A DNA stretch of 64,000 bases. It comes from Thiothrix litoralis. GTDB taxonomy: Bacteria; Pseudomonadota; Gammaproteobacteria; Thiotrichales; Thiotrichaceae. The stretch is from assembly GCF_017901135.1 (NCBI RefSeq), contig NZ_CP072801.1, positions 620,001-684,000 on the forward strand, read 5' to 3'. Under the pieces are notes generated by a model, which did not search any database, was not told where the DNA came from, and worked only from the letters and a program-made list of their open reading frames with translations. A program made the translations under genes and the position numbers. Every line of letters starts with the position of its first letter. The stretch's first letter is position 1. Below are positions 28,394 through 41,163 of the stretch, piece by piece.

Positions 28394-29043
28394 ATACCCC
28401 ATCCCCCGTGATTACCCTTGATGGCCCGGCGGGTGCAGGCAAAGGCACGATTGCTTGTATGCTGGCGGATAAACTCGGTTGGCACATGCTCGACAGCGGT
28501 GCCATTTACCGCGTGGCAGCCTTGGCGGCGCTGCGCAGTGGCGTGGGTTTAGGCGACGAAAAGGCGCTGGCTGCGCTGCTTCCCACCTTGAATATCGAAT
28601 TCAACAATGGCGAAGCTTGGCTGAATGGCGAAATGGTCACCGGCGAAATCCGCAATGAAACCTGCGCCAGCGCCACCTCACAAATCGCGGCGTTGCCTGC
28701 GGTACGTGCCGCATTACTGGTGCTGCAACGCAATTTCCGCCAGTTGCCGGGCTTGGTTGCCGATGGGCGCGACATGGGAACGGTGGTGTTCCCGGAGGCG
28801 ACCCACAAGTTCTACTTGACCGCCAGTGCTGAAATACGTGCAGAACGCCGTCTAAAACAGTTGAGCCAACAAGGACTTAGTGCTAAACTTTGCGACCTGA
28901 TTCAAGACATCAACGCTCGCGACGAACGCGATACCAACCGCCCGGTAGCTCCCTTAAAACCTGCCGCTGATGCGTTGGTTATCGACACCGGTTCGTTGGA
29001 TCAAACCGAGGTTTTTGCCACAGTGTTGCACTACATTACTTAA
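28390..29043 (+). CDS. cmk: cytidylate kinase
   Basis: 217 residues from the ATG at 28390 overlapping the aroA stop. Phosphorylates CMP and dCMP with ATP. The P-loop GPAGAGKGT is at 12-20. LDSGAIYR and DGRDMGTVVFP are the substrate-binding signatures, and RRLKQL with the family lid region follow. Conserved order aroA-cmk-rpsA-ihfB as in other gammaproteobacteria. Confidence 0.96.
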   Translation: MNTPSPVITLDGPAGAGKGTIACMLADKLGWHMLDSGAIYRVAALAALRSGVGLGDEKALAALLPTLNIEFNNGEAWLNGEMVTGEIRNETCASATSQIAALPAVRAALLVLQRNFRQLPGLVADGRDMGTVVFPEATHKFYLTASAEIRAERRLKQLSQQGLSAKLCDLIQDINARDERDTNRPVAPLKPAADALVIDTGSLDQTEVFATVLHYIT

Positions 29044-29072
29044 ACACTTGATAGATCAGATCATTTTTAGGG

Positions 29073-29099
29073 AGCCCTGACAGGAAGTCTGGGCTTTTT
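29073..29099 (+). terminator. Rho-independent terminator after cmk
   Basis: Stem AGCCCTGAC (29073-29081) with GTCTGGGCT (29087-29095) has one mismatch, a 5-base loop and a T-run of four to five. It separates cmk from rpsA, which then needs its own promoter in 29100-29165. Confidence 0.75.
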
Positions 29100-29165
29100 G
29101 CGTTTTAACCCGTCAATGCAGGATGCTGTGACGATAAACCATTTTGTTAACAGGTATTTTTATTC

Positions 29166-30833
<1,668 letters not shown>

Positions 30834-30884
30834 TTTTCACCCACCAGGACGGTAAGCAGGTCAAGGATGACCTATAGTTCAGGC

Positions 30885-30910
30885 GGTGCAGATGTCTTCT
30901 GCACCGTTTT
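30885..30910 (+). terminator. terminator after rpsA
   Basis: Perfect 8-bp stem GGTGCAGA (30885-30892) with TCTGCACC (30898-30905), a 5-base loop, then GTTTT. A second perfect stem (GTTTTCCA with TGGAAAAC) follows at about 30906-30925 and shares the T-run, so two mutually exclusive or stacked hairpins lie between rpsA and ihfB. Confidence 0.65.
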
Positions 30911-30973
30911 CCAAGACTGGAAAACTGTAACAACGAGTATGACAACCCCGTCGCTTGTTCAGGAGTGGAATGG

Positions 30974-31279
30974 ATGACCAAATCTGAAATCATTGATATT
31001 CTGTCACGCAAACAAAGCCATTTAAGCAGCCGGGATGTAGAACTTTCCGTAAAGCTATTGCTCGACAAAATGAGTGAGTCTTTGTCCAATGGCGGACGTA
31101 TTGAAGTCCGTGGATTCGGAAGCTTTTCCCTGCATCATCGTGCAGCGCGTAAAGGCCGTAATCCCAAAACGGGCGATCAGGTGGCACTGCCGCCGAAACA
31201 TGTGCCTCACTTCAAACCCGGTAAGGAATTGCGGGAGCGCGTGAATGAATCACGGGTCGGTTTTCCGATTCAGGATTAA
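30974..31279 (+). CDS. ihfB: integration host factor subunit beta
   Basis: 101 residues from ATG at 30974 with AGGAG 8 bases upstream; an in-frame GTG three codons earlier overlaps that site. Forms the DNA-bending IHF heterodimer with IhfA. The HU/IHF signature [27 protein letters not shown] is present in full (about residues 45-71), and the Pro of the DNA-intercalating arm is retained. Downstream of rpsA as in other gammaproteobacteria. Confidence 0.97.
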   Translation: MTKSEIIDILSRKQSHLSSRDVELSVKLLLDKMSESLSNGGRIEVRGFGSFSLHHRAARKGRNPKTGDQVALPPKHVPHFKPGKELRERVNESRVGFPIQD

Positions 31280-31305
31280 CACGCCTGTTGGCGCACGCTA
31301 ATCAT

Positions 31306-31333
31306 AAAAGGGGGGCACTAAGCCTCCTTTTTT
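31306..31333 (+). terminator. Rho-independent terminator after ihfB
   Basis: AAAAGGGGG pairs with CCTCCTTTT in the 3' arm (one G-T pair), the loop is about 8 bases, and the T-run has six T. It lies 15 bases before the lapB start, so lapB is probably expressed by read-through or from a start overlapping the hairpin. Confidence 0.75.
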
Positions 31334-31347
31334 ACGTCTAAGGTTCT

Positions 31348-32496
31348 ATGCAAGAAATCCTATTTTTACTATTGCCCATCGCTTTTTATTCCGGTTGGCA
31401 AGCAGCGCGTAAGCGCTATAAAGAACGTCAGGAACAGCGCAAAGAAATCTCTGTGCGGTTTGTGCAAGGCATCAACTACTTATTGAGCGAAGAACCTGAC
31501 AAGGCGCTGGATGTCTTCCTCAATTACCCGGATATTGATGAATACACCGCCAATACCTTCCTGTTACTCGGTAATTTGTTCCGCAACCGGGGCGAAATCA
31601 ACCGTGCATTGCGGATACACCAGAATCTGGTGGCACGTTCCGACCTGAGCAAAGCGCAACGCACGGCGGCGATGCTGGCGCTGGGCGAAGACTTTTTTGC
31701 TGCGGGGTTGCTGGATCGAGCCGAAAGCGTTTTCACCGAATTGCTTAAAGATGACCCGAAACACGCGGATGCGTGCGAACCCTTGCGCAATATTTACGAG
31801 CAATTGCACGAATGGGACAAAGCGATTGACATCACCCAGTACGCCCAACAACGCAACAAGGTTGACCGTAGCCGTTTGATTGCGCATTACTATTGCGAAC
31901 TGGCGATTCAGGAATTGCAAAAGCAAAACCTGTTCCGTGCGGAAGAAACCATTAAAAAGGCTGCGAAAGCCTATCCTGCCTCGGCGCGGGTGCTGGTATT
32001 AAAAGGCGATTTGGCCTATGCGCGTGGTCAACGTGAGGAAGCACAAGAACTTTATCGGCAGGCTATTGAAAAAGACACCCGCTTGATTGGCATGTTATTC
32101 AATCAGTTACTCAATAATTTTAATCAGAAAGAGGAACTGGAACGCCTCTATGGGTTTATCCAGCAGGCTTTCGCCAAAACGCAGGATGCCAAATTGTTCG
32201 GCTATTTGCTGCAATTGGCGCGTAAGTTGGGCAAGCTCCAAGATATGCAGACGCAGGTGGAAGAGCATCTTACCAAGGGCAAGCCGACCCTGAATACCTT
32301 GGTGCATTCGACCGACGTGCTGTCATACCTGTGGCAAGAAAACAAGGTGTGCGACATTGCCCAGCTACAAACGGCTTTGCAACGCCTGTCTGCCAGCCAA
32401 CCCGATTTCCAGTGCGCCCATTGTGGGTATAAAATGCATGGCTATTTATGGCGTTGCCCCGCGTGCCATCAGTGGGATACCGTCAGTAACGTTTAA
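31348..32496 (+). CDS. lapB: lipopolysaccharide assembly protein LapB
   Basis: 382 residues. N-terminal membrane anchor (residues 3-17, [15 protein letters not shown]), then TPR repeats over most of the length, and a C-terminal rubredoxin-like metal site C-x2-C (CAHC) and C-x2-C (CPAC). Regulates LpxC degradation by FtsH and so lipopolysaccharide synthesis at the inner membrane. The small partner gene lapA, usually just upstream, is absent here; ihfB takes its place. pyrF follows 17 bases later, as in E. coli. Confidence 0.95.
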   Translation: MQEILFLLLPIAFYSGWQAARKRYKERQEQRKEISVRFVQGINYLLSEEPDKALDVFLNYPDIDEYTANTFLLLGNLFRNRGEINRALRIHQNLVARSDLSKAQRTAAMLALGEDFFAAGLLDRAESVFTELLKDDPKHADACEPLRNIYEQLHEWDKAIDITQYAQQRNKVDRSRLIAHYYCELAIQELQKQNLFRAEETIKKAAKAYPASARVLVLKGDLAYARGQREEAQELYRQAIEKDTRLIGMLFNQLLNNFNQKEELERLYGFIQQAFAKTQDAKLFGYLLQLARKLGKLQDMQTQVEEHLTKGKPTLNTLVHSTDVLSYLWQENKVCDIAQLQTALQRLSASQPDFQCAHCGYKMHGYLWRCPACHQWDTVSNV

Positions 32497-32513
32497 CTTT
32501 TCAGGAATATTGC

Positions 32514-33200
32514 ATGTCTAGCCGTTTGATTATTGCCCTTGATTTCCCCACTGCCGCACAGGCATTGGCGTTTGTGGAACCCCTTTCCCCAGCCGAGTGT
32601 AAGCTCAAAGTTGGTTTTGAGTTGTTTGTGGCGGCTGGGCCTGACTTTGTGCGGCAATTGACCGGGCGTGGTTTCGAGGTGTTTCTGGATCTGAAATTCC
32701 ACGACATTCCCAATACGGTCGCATCCGCGTGCAAAGCGGCGGCAGGGTTGGGGGTCTGGATGATTAACGTCCATGCAGCGGGTGGGGTAAAAATGATGCA
32801 GGCCGCGCGTGAGGCTTTGCAAGGTTTTGATAAACCGCCGAAATTGATTGCCGTGACCGTATTGACCTCAATGGACAAAGTACAACTGGCAGGTACGGGT
32901 GTAACGTCAGAACCGGCACAACAAGTGCAACATCTGGCGCAATTAGCAGCCAACAGCGGGCTGGATGGGGTGGTGTGTTCGGCACAGGAAGCGGTCATGT
33001 TGCGCCAGCTCTTGGGCGATGACTTCTTGTTGGTCACACCCGGTATCCGCCCGGCAGGCAGTGATCAAGGCGACCAGTCGCGGGTGATGACACCGGCTCA
33101 GGCGCGGGAAGCGGGCGTTAGCTATGTTGTCGTGGGTAGGCCGATTACGCAAGCGGCCGATCCGCAGGCGGTGATTACGCAGATTAACGCGGATTTGTAG
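32514..33200 (+). CDS. pyrF: orotidine 5'-phosphate decarboxylase
   Basis: 228 residues. Last step of UMP synthesis. The catalytic signature [13 protein letters not shown] has the Asp-x-Lys-x2-Asp arrangement. LDFP near the N-terminus and VVGRPITQA near the C-terminus are the phosphate-binding motifs. The end of the gene forms one arm of a hairpin. Confidence 0.97.
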   Translation: MSSRLIIALDFPTAAQALAFVEPLSPAECKLKVGFELFVAAGPDFVRQLTGRGFEVFLDLKFHDIPNTVASACKAAAGLGVWMINVHAAGGVKMMQAAREALQGFDKPPKLIAVTVLTSMDKVQLAGTGVTSEPAQQVQHLAQLAANSGLDGVVCSAQEAVMLRQLLGDDFLLVTPGIRPAGSDQGDQSRVMTPAQAREAGVSYVVVGRPITQAADPQAVITQINADL

Positions 33201-33216
33201 AAGAAAATCCGCGTTT
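33186..33216 (+). terminator. hairpin at the end of pyrF, probable terminator
   Basis: Perfect 11-bp stem AACGCGGATTT (33186-33196) with AAATCCGCGTT (33205-33215), an 8-base loop containing the pyrF stop, and only a short T-run. It lies between convergent pyrF and hflD and may serve both. Confidence 0.55.
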
Positions 33217-33218
33217 CC

Positions 33219-33854
33219 TCAGGCATTTAGCAGGTGTTGTGCTTCTTTTTGCATAGCACCGCGCGCGAAAATCAGTTTCCAGCGGCTGCCACCTGCCTGT
33301 CGCCACAATAGCGCGGCACGTACCCCGGCTAGCAACAAAGCGCGGATTTTTGCCGCGTTTTCCGGGTTGGCAAGGTGGCTCTGATCACCTTTGATCATGA
33401 TCCGTGGCCCCAGTTTGCTGATGGTGGTGGTGTAGATTTCTGCCAGACGTGCCACCATATTCGGGTGTGTCATCGCGAAAAAGTCCAGTTGCTGCTGGGC
33501 ATTTTCGATATTTTTCAGCAATGCCTTGAACATATCCGGGTCATTAGCGAGCTTCTTTTCCAGATACAGCAAATTGACCGCGTAACGGGTGGCTTCAATG
33601 TCTTTGGGCTTGCCATCCGGGGTCAGGTTGCCTGCACCAAGCTGGTACATCAGCACCTTCAAGCCCGTTTTTAGATTTGCAACGCCGCCGTATAAGGCTT
33701 CGGGGGAATGGTCATCCTCCGTCAGCACGCTGTTCATGCAGGCGTTAAACAATTCACTGTCTACCCTGCCACGGGCGGCGATTTGGGTAACACCTTCGAC
33801 ACACTGAAACAGGGCGGCGAGGGCGATGGTTCGGTTACGGTTATTGGCTTCCAC
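33219..33854 (-). CDS. hflD: high frequency lysogenization protein HflD homologue
   Basis: 211 residues, usual length. The family pattern is clear: ALAALFQCVEGV near the N-terminus, and the C-terminal AAKIRALLLAGVRAALLWRQAGGSRWKL. In E. coli it is membrane-associated and sequesters phage lambda CII; its housekeeping role is unclear. It lies downstream of mnmA, as in other gammaproteobacteria; purB, which often follows, is replaced by pyrF. Confidence 0.93.
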   Translation of the reverse strand: MEANNRNRTIALAALFQCVEGVTQIAARGRVDSELFNACMNSVLTEDDHSPEALYGGVANLKTGLKVLMYQLGAGNLTPDGKPKDIEATRYAVNLLYLEKKLANDPDMFKALLKNIENAQQQLDFFAMTHPNMVARLAEIYTTTISKLGPRIMIKGDQSHLANPENAAKIRALLLAGVRAALLWRQAGGSRWKLIFARGAMQKEAQHLLNA

Positions 33855-33931
33855 GGGTTTTTATCGAGTCCGGTTCTGGTGTGTGTGTAAAGAGCATAAG
33901 GCTTTGGGGAAATAATTCAAGTTAGCCCTAC

Positions 33932-35513
<1,582 letters not shown>

Positions 35514-35563
35514 CCTGTGAGGCGAAAGAAGCGTATTCTACACACAATGTTACTGCATTCGTC

Positions 35564-35569
35564 TATAAT
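35564..35569 (+). promoter_or_regulatory. possible -10 element for sucA
   Basis: Perfect TATAAT, 37 bases before the sucA ATG, in the nudJ-sucA divergent spacer. No good -35 lies at 16-18 bases, so an activator may be needed or the match may be chance. Confidence 0.35.
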
Positions 35570-35606
35570 CCCCCGATCAAAATAAGTCGACAATTAGGGT
35601 ACGGGT

Positions 35607-38354
35607 ATGACGGACGAATCTTTCCTCGATGGCGAACACGCCGCTTTTCTTGAGCAGCTTTACGGACAATACCAACAAGATCCGCACAGTATTGACCCGC
35701 AATGGCAGGCATATTTCCAGCGGCTGGATGCAGCAGAACCTACGATGGCAGCGGCTCCACTGAATGGTCAGGTATTGGCACAACGCAGCGAGCAATTGCA
35801 CGTCTCCCGTCTGATTAATGCTTATCGCTATTTGGGGCATCTGGAAGCGAATACCAACCCGTTGGGTGATTACGCTTATAAAGTCAGTGTGCCGCAATTG
35901 ATGCTGGAACACCACGGGCTGGAAAATATCAGCCTCGACACGGTATTTGACCCCGGTTCCTTTAATCTTACCGCCAAACCGACGCTGGGTAATATTATCA
36001 ATGCCTTGCGCGAAACCTATGTGGGCAACATCGGTTTTGAGTATATGCATATTCTGGATATACAGGAAAAGCGTTGGCTTCAAAAACGTATCGAGTTGGA
36101 TAAGGGTCGGGCGAAACTCAGCCACCCCGAACGCCGCAAGATTCTGGAACAACTCACGGCCGCCGAAGGTTTCGAGCAATACCTGCACCGCCGTTACGTC
36201 GGGCAAAAACGCTTTGGTTTGGAAGGTGGTGAAAGCCTTATCCCTATGTTGCAAACCTTGATCCACGAAGGCGGCAAACAAGGCTTGCAGGAAATCGTCA
36301 TTGGCATGGCGCACCGTGGCCGTCTCAACGTATTGACCAATGTACTGTGCAAGCCTGCGGGCGAATTGTTCGAGGAATTTGAAGGCAAAATCGACGAAAC
36401 CTACACGGGCGACGTGAAATACCACAAAGGTTTTTCCTGCGATGTGGGTACTGAAGGTGGCCCAATGCACTTGGTGCTGGCGTTCAACCCGTCGCATCTG
36501 GAGATTGTCAGCCCAGTGATGGAAGGCTCGGTACGCGCCCGTCAGGATCGCCGTCAAGACAAGGATGGCGATCAGGTATTGGGGATTTCCATTCACGGTG
36601 ATGCTGCGTTTGCGGGGCAGGGCGTGGTAATGGAAACCTTCAATATGGCGCAAACCCGTGGCTATCGCACCCGTGGCACTATTCACATTGTCATCAATAA
36701 TCAGGTAGGTTTTACCACGAGTACCGTGTCAGATAGTCGCTCGACTTACTACCCGACCGACGTGGCAAAAATGATCAATGCACCGATCTTCCACGTGAAC
36801 GGCGATGACCCGGAAGCCGTGGTCTATGTCACGCAGGTGGCGTTGGCATACCGTCAGATGTTCCAGAAAGACGTGGTGATCGACTTGGTGTGTTATCGCC
36901 GTCTGGGACATAACGAAGCTGACGAACCGAATATGACCCAGCCGGTCATGTACGGCATTATCCGTAGTTTGCCAACCACGCGAGCCAAATACGCGTTGCG
37001 TCTGGCAGAAGCAGGCGTGGTCAGTGAAGGCGGTGGGAAAGGCTTGATCGACGCTTACCGCACCAAGCTGTCGAATGGCGGGATTACCTGCTGCAACAGC
37101 CAGACCCGTTCTGGCCTGCCTGCCGAATTGCAGACCCATTGGAAAGCCTTTGTGGGGCAGCCGTGGCGTCAGGCGATTGACACAACCTGTACCGCAGAAC
37201 GTATCCAAAGCATCAGTGAACGCTGGGTCAGCAATATCCCCAAAGATTTCATGGTGCACCCACGTGTTCTCAAAGTGCTGGAGGCGCGGGTTGCGATGGG
37301 GCGTGGTGAGCAAGCGGCGGACTGGGGTTTTGGTGAAACACTGGCCTATGCCACGCTGGTCGAGGAAGGTTTCGAGGTGCGTTTGTCGGGGCAGGACTGC
37401 GGGCGCGGCACTTTTTCGCATCGCCATTCTGTGCTGCACCACCAGCAGCGCCGTGAGCAGTGGGTTCCGCTGCAACATACGGCCGATTTTCAAGCTAAAT
37501 TTACTGTGATTGACTCGGTGCTGTCGGAAGAGGCGGTGCTGGCGTTTGAATACGGTTACGCCAGTGCTGAGCCGAATACGTTGGTAATCTGGGAGGCGCA
37601 ATTCGGCGACTTTGTGAACGGGGCGCAGGTGGTGATCGACCAGTTCATCAGTTCCGGCGAACAGAAATGGCAGCGTTTGTGCGGGTTGGTCATGTTTCTG
37701 CCGCATGGGATGGAGGGTCAGGGACCGGAGCACTCCTCTGCACGGCTGGAGCGTTTCGTGCAACTGGCGGCACAGGAAAACATGCACATCTGCATTCCAT
37801 CCAACCCCGCGCAGGTTTTCCACATGTTACGGCGGCAAATGATGCGCAAATACCGCAAGCCACTGATTGTGTTTACCCCGAAAAGCTTGTTGCGGCATCC
37901 GCTGGCGGTCAGCATTCTGGAAGATTTCACCTCGGGCAAGTTTGAGGTGGTGCTGGATGATGTGGATATTACTGACATCGCCGCGAAGGAAAAGGTTAAA
38001 CGCGTGATTATGTGCAGCGGCAAGGTTTACTACGATTTGCTGGAAGAACGCCGCAAGCATGAATTGACCGATGTGGCGATTATTCGCCTTGAACAGCTTT
38101 ACCCGTTCCCGGCACAGGAACTGGTGGACGTGATGGAGTATTACCCGAATATCGAAAAAGCTATCTGGTGTCAGGAAGAGCCTGTCAATCAGGGTGCGTG
38201 GAATGGCATCAAGCATCGCTTTGAAGCCTATGACTATGCCAATGTGGCGTGTGTGAGTCGCCCAGCGATGGCGGCTCCGGCGGTAGGTTCGCTGTATATG
38301 CATCAGCGGATGCAGCAGGCGTTGGTGCGTGAGGCGTTGGGGTTGGAGGGGTAA
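35607..38354 (+). CDS. sucA: 2-oxoglutarate dehydrogenase E1 component
   Basis: 915 residues, normal length. Thiamine diphosphate-dependent decarboxylase of the 2-oxoglutarate dehydrogenase complex. N-terminal FLEQLYGQYQQDP (the segment that binds E2) is present, then IGMAHRGRLNVL, the ThDP motif GDAAFAGQGVV...NNQVGFTT, and the C-terminal transketolase-like pyrimidine domain with EFQFGDF-type sequence (WEAQFGDFVNGAQ). sucB (E2) and lpd do not follow; a toxin-antitoxin pair on the opposite strand begins 2 bases after the stop. Confidence 0.96.
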   Translation: MTDESFLDGEHAAFLEQLYGQYQQDPHSIDPQWQAYFQRLDAAEPTMAAAPLNGQVLAQRSEQLHVSRLINAYRYLGHLEANTNPLGDYAYKVSVPQLMLEHHGLENISLDTVFDPGSFNLTAKPTLGNIINALRETYVGNIGFEYMHILDIQEKRWLQKRIELDKGRAKLSHPERRKILEQLTAAEGFEQYLHRRYVGQKRFGLEGGESLIPMLQTLIHEGGKQGLQEIVIGMAHRGRLNVLTNVLCKPAGELFEEFEGKIDETYTGDVKYHKGFSCDVGTEGGPMHLVLAFNPSHLEIVSPVMEGSVRARQDRRQDKDGDQVLGISIHGDAAFAGQGVVMETFNMAQTRGYRTRGTIHIVINNQVGFTTSTVSDSRSTYYPTDVAKMINAPIFHVNGDDPEAVVYVTQVALAYRQMFQKDVVIDLVCYRRLGHNEADEPNMTQPVMYGIIRSLPTTRAKYALRLAEAGVVSEGGGKGLIDAYRTKLSNGGITCCNSQTRSGLPAELQTHWKAFVGQPWRQAIDTTCTAERIQSISERWVSNIPKDFMVHPRVLKVLEARVAMGRGEQAADWGFGETLAYATLVEEGFEVRLSGQDCGRGTFSHRHSVLHHQQRREQWVPLQHTADFQAKFTVIDSVLSEEAVLAFEYGYASAEPNTLVIWEAQFGDFVNGAQVVIDQFISSGEQKWQRLCGLVMFLPHGMEGQGPEHSSARLERFVQLAAQENMHICIPSNPAQVFHMLRRQMMRKYRKPLIVFTPKSLLRHPLAVSILEDFTSGKFEVVLDDVDITDIAAKEKVKRVIMCSGKVYYDLLEERRKHELTDVAIIRLEQLYPFPAQELVDVMEYYPNIEKAIWCQEEPVNQGAWNGIKHRFEAYDYANVACVSRPAMAAPAVGSLYMHQRMQQALVREALGLEG

Positions 38355-38356
38355 TT

Positions 38357-38836
38357 CTAGAGACGGGAGAGGAAGTCTGTTTCCAGCTTTGCAGACAAAC
38401 GGAAGTCCATTGCCTTGACTTGTTCAAGTAAGGCGATGGCTTCCTCTTTCGTGAGGTATCCGTGATTTCGATTCAGTATCAAAACGCCCAGTAAGCCAAT
38501 GATTTTCAAATGCATATTTTTGGCTATCTTGCGGGCTTTTTTCTCATCGACCAGCAAAATCATCTGGCGCTCTTTGGCGAGAGCGATAGCTTCCGCCTCG
38601 CCGTAATCCAGTGTGCCGTCAAGCAAGGCTAATAACGCATGGTTAGTAGTAGCTGATATGACAAAAAGAGGATGAGTTAGCACATGCTTGGCTACACCAT
38701 CTTCTTTGGCGGTGATTTCTTCGGCAACTCGTTGGGGGATAATGATTTGCTGGAACAGGTTAGTCAGCAAGTCCAACCGTTCCAGTTTACCAACCATGAT
38801 CAGGCTGCTGCTATCGCTGATAATGGCTGCACTCAC
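38357..38836 (-). CDS. DUF3368 PIN-like toxin
   Basis: 159 residues. DUF3368 proteins are PIN-fold nucleases, usually the toxin partner of UPF0175 antitoxins. The first acidic residue is Asp8 (IISDSSSLI). GEAEAIALAKE carries the conserved Glu pair and LLVDEKKARKIA carries the third acidic position. The end KEEAIALLEQVKA is also typical. It overlaps the antitoxin gene by 4 bases. Activity is inferred from family. Confidence 0.88.
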   Translation of the reverse strand: MSAAIISDSSSLIMVGKLERLDLLTNLFQQIIIPQRVAEEITAKEDGVAKHVLTHPLFVISATTNHALLALLDGTLDYGEAEAIALAKERQMILLVDEKKARKIAKNMHLKIIGLLGVLILNRNHGYLTKEEAIALLEQVKAMDFRLSAKLETDFLSRL

Positions 38837-39156
38837 GACAGGCTTTCCAGTGTGTCCAGTTCATCTGCGAGATCGTAATCTAGGACGGGAATGCCTAAGA
38901 CAGCAAGCAGTTTGCTTATATCGGATATGGATTTGTCCAAGGATCGAGCCAACTGACCTAACGATATGCCGCCATCAGCAAAAGCACGGGTCAGCAACCA
39001 TGTTTTCATGCCGAGGTCAAACATGGGGTTTTCCAGTGAGGTAGCTAACGCAAAGGGTTTGCCTCGTTTTGAAATCAACAGGTAATCGCCTGCTTCGACC
39101 GCTTTCATCAAGACGGCAGGGTTGGTTTTGAGTTCTTTGATACCGACTGTTTGCAT
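38833..39156 (-). CDS. UPF0175 antitoxin with Phd-like N-terminus
   Basis: 107 residues from ATG at 39156, chosen because GGAG lies 6 bases upstream; the ATG at 39168 overlaps that site. The N-terminus (VGIKELKTNPAVLMKAVEAGDYLLISKRGKPFA) has the Phd/YefM antitoxin pattern. The C-terminus (ISLGQLARSLDKSISDISKLLAVLGIPV) is the UPF0175 helix-turn-helix segment. It should neutralise the DUF3368 toxin and repress the operon. Confidence 0.85.
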   Translation of the reverse strand: MQTVGIKELKTNPAVLMKAVEAGDYLLISKRGKPFALATSLENPMFDLGMKTWLLTRAFADGGISLGQLARSLDKSISDISKLLAVLGIPVLDYDLADELDTLESLS

Positions 39157-39198
39157 GGTGATCTCCAAGTGCTCCCTGAAGTGGGAACTATGGTTATC

Positions 39199-40206
39199 TT
39201 AGCATAGATTTTCTTCCATATAACTCAACCGTTCATCCCGCTCCAGCAGCACCTTGAAATAAGCATCCACAACCCGCGCCTGACCCGCCGTTGAGTCTTG
39301 CGCATACATCGCCTGCCGGAACGCATTGCTGTCATGCAGCCCGTTGGTATACCAAGCAATGTGCTTGCGGGCGATGCGGCAACCGGAATATTCCCCGTAA
39401 AACTGGTACAAATCATCCAGATGCCCCAGTAATACCTCGCGGACTTCGGCAACCTCCGGCGGCGGCAACAATTCCCCGGTTTGCAGGTAATGGCTCATTT
39501 CGCGGAAAATCCACGGTCGCCCCTGTGCTGCCCGCCCGATCATGACGGCATCCGCACCTGTTGCATCCAGCACGAGTTTGGCTTTCTGCGGGCTGTCGAT
39601 GTCGCCATTGGCAATGATGGGGATGTTGGCGTTGCGTTTAACCTCGCGGATCAACTCATAACGCGCTTGCCCGGTATACATCTGTTCGCGGGTACGCCCA
39701 TGAATCGCCAGTGCCGCAATGCCTGCCTGCTCCGCTCTTGCCGCGACTCGCAGGATATTTTCCTCGCCATCGGCATAGCCCAGCCGGGTTTTCAGCGTCA
39801 CGGGCACATCGACGGCGGAAACCACTGCATCCAGAATTCGCGCCACCAAATCTTCATCCTTCAACAGGGCAGAACCTGCCAATTTGCGGCAAACCTTGCG
39901 TACCGGGCAGCCCATGTTGATGTCTACGATCTGCGCTCCGTTGGCGACCTGATAACGCGCAGCTTCGGCCATGGTTTCCGGTTCAGAACCGGCAATCTGG
40001 GCGGATATGGGCGCAAGTTCCCCGTCAAAATTGGCGCGGTAAAGGGATTTTTTGTTGGCATACAGGGTGGCATCCACCGTCATCATTTCGCTGACGGCAT
40101 GGCCTGCGCCAAAGTGTTTGCAGAGCGTGCGGAAAGGGCGATCCGTTACCCCTGCCATAGGGGCAACAATCAGGGAATTGTCGAGGGAGTAAGAGCCAAT
40201 TTTCAT
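39199..40206 (-). CDS. dusB: tRNA-dihydrouridine synthase B
   Basis: 335 residues. FMN enzyme that reduces uridine in the tRNA D-loop. LIVAPMAGVTDRPFR at the N-terminus, the catalytic Cys in NMGCPVRKV, and FMN-binding IPIIANGDI and IGRAAQGRPW follow the DusB pattern. fis, its usual partner downstream in gammaproteobacteria, is not present; the toxin-antitoxin pair lies there instead. Confidence 0.95.
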   Translation of the reverse strand: MKIGSYSLDNSLIVAPMAGVTDRPFRTLCKHFGAGHAVSEMMTVDATLYANKKSLYRANFDGELAPISAQIAGSEPETMAEAARYQVANGAQIVDINMGCPVRKVCRKLAGSALLKDEDLVARILDAVVSAVDVPVTLKTRLGYADGEENILRVAARAEQAGIAALAIHGRTREQMYTGQARYELIREVKRNANIPIIANGDIDSPQKAKLVLDATGADAVMIGRAAQGRPWIFREMSHYLQTGELLPPPEVAEVREVLLGHLDDLYQFYGEYSGCRIARKHIAWYTNGLHDSNAFRQAMYAQDSTAGQARVVDAYFKVLLERDERLSYMEENLC

Positions 40207-40220
40207 AGTGTGTGGGAGAG

Positions 40221-40253
40221 TTTACCACAGCAAAATCGTAAGGTTGTGGTAAA
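40221..40253. promoter_or_regulatory. inverted repeat in the dusB-ATPase divergent spacer
   Basis: TTTACCACA (40221-40229) and TGTGGTAAA (40245-40253) form a perfect 9-bp inverted repeat with a 15-base centre between two divergent starts. This fits a dimeric repressor site or a hairpin in the ATPase leader. No regulator is recognised nearby. Confidence 0.4.
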
Positions 40254-40293
40254 GTATCCCGCCATTAAGCAACCACCTGCACGGAGAACCATT

Positions 40294-41142
40294 GTGCGTC
40301 TGAACGTAGAACAATACCGTCACTGGGAACACAAAAAAGTGACTTTGCTGGGCATGTCCGGCGTCGGGAAAACCCATATTTCCAGCCTGTTGCGCGACCA
40401 TGACTGGTTCCATTATTCCGGCGATTACCGCATCGGCACGCGCTATCTGGATGAGGACATTATGGATCTCATCAAGGAACAGGCGATGAAAGTGCCGTTT
40501 TTGCGCGAACTGTTGCGTAATGACTGGATTTACATCCGCAACAATATCCGCGTGGATGATTTGGGGCCAGTGCTCTCCTTCGTCGGCAAGCTGGGCAACC
40601 CGGAGTTGGGCGGCGTCCCACTGGATGATTTTATCCAGCGTCAGGCGCAATACCGCGAAGCTGAAATTGCCGCCATGCGCGACGTGCCAGAATTCATCCG
40701 CAAAGCACAAACCATTTACGGCTATTCGCACTTCGTCAACGACGCAGGCGGCAGTTTGTGCGAATTGGAAGAGCCTTCCGTATTTGAAGTATTGGCGGAA
40801 CAAACCCTGATTCTGTACATCAAGGTGACTACCAAGGATGAGGAGCAGAAACTCATCGACCGCGCCCGCAGCGACCCGAAACCCTTGTATTACCGCCCCA
40901 ATTTCCTGCGCGAACATCTGGCGGTTTACTTGCAGGAAACGGGTTTGCAATACGCCGCTGAAATGGTGCCAGACGACTTTACCCGCTGGGTATTTCCGCG
41001 CCTGTTCCATTCCCGTTTGCCGCGTTACGAAGCCATTGCCCGCGACTACGGCTACACCGTCACGTCAGAGGAAGCCGCGCAAGTCCGCAGCGAAGATGAT
41101 TTCAATGCATTGATCGAAATGGCGATTGCACGCCATACGTAA
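40294..41142 (+). CDS. P-loop ATPase of unknown function
   Basis: 282 residues from a GTG start with GGAG 7 bases upstream. The frame is open far upstream, but that part is antisense to dusB. Walker A GMSGVGKT is at 20-27. The protein has conserved-looking blocks (FHYSGDYRIGTRYLDE, YGYSHFVNDAGGSLCELE, YYRPNFLREHL) that suggest a specific nucleotide-dependent enzyme. Homologues are widespread in proteobacteria as plain ATPases; I do not recognise a named function. It precedes metA by 21 bases and may be co-transcribed with it. Confidence 0.85.
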   Translation: MRLNVEQYRHWEHKKVTLLGMSGVGKTHISSLLRDHDWFHYSGDYRIGTRYLDEDIMDLIKEQAMKVPFLRELLRNDWIYIRNNIRVDDLGPVLSFVGKLGNPELGGVPLDDFIQRQAQYREAEIAAMRDVPEFIRKAQTIYGYSHFVNDAGGSLCELEEPSVFEVLAEQTLILYIKVTTKDEEQKLIDRARSDPKPLYYRPNFLREHLAVYLQETGLQYAAEMVPDDFTRWVFPRLFHSRLPRYEAIARDYGYTVTSEEAAQVRSEDDFNALIEMAIARHT

Positions 41143-41163
41143 GCTGGGAGGTGAAGGGAATCC

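Noticed and set aside
35577-37823. Two long minus-strand open frames opposite sucA
   Set aside because: Shadows of a strongly conserved gene; composition and lack of domains argue against real proteins.
39481-40293. Long in-frame extension upstream of the 40294 ATPase gene
   Set aside because: It runs antisense through most of dusB, has no family resemblance, and the GTG at 40294 has a good ribosome-binding site.
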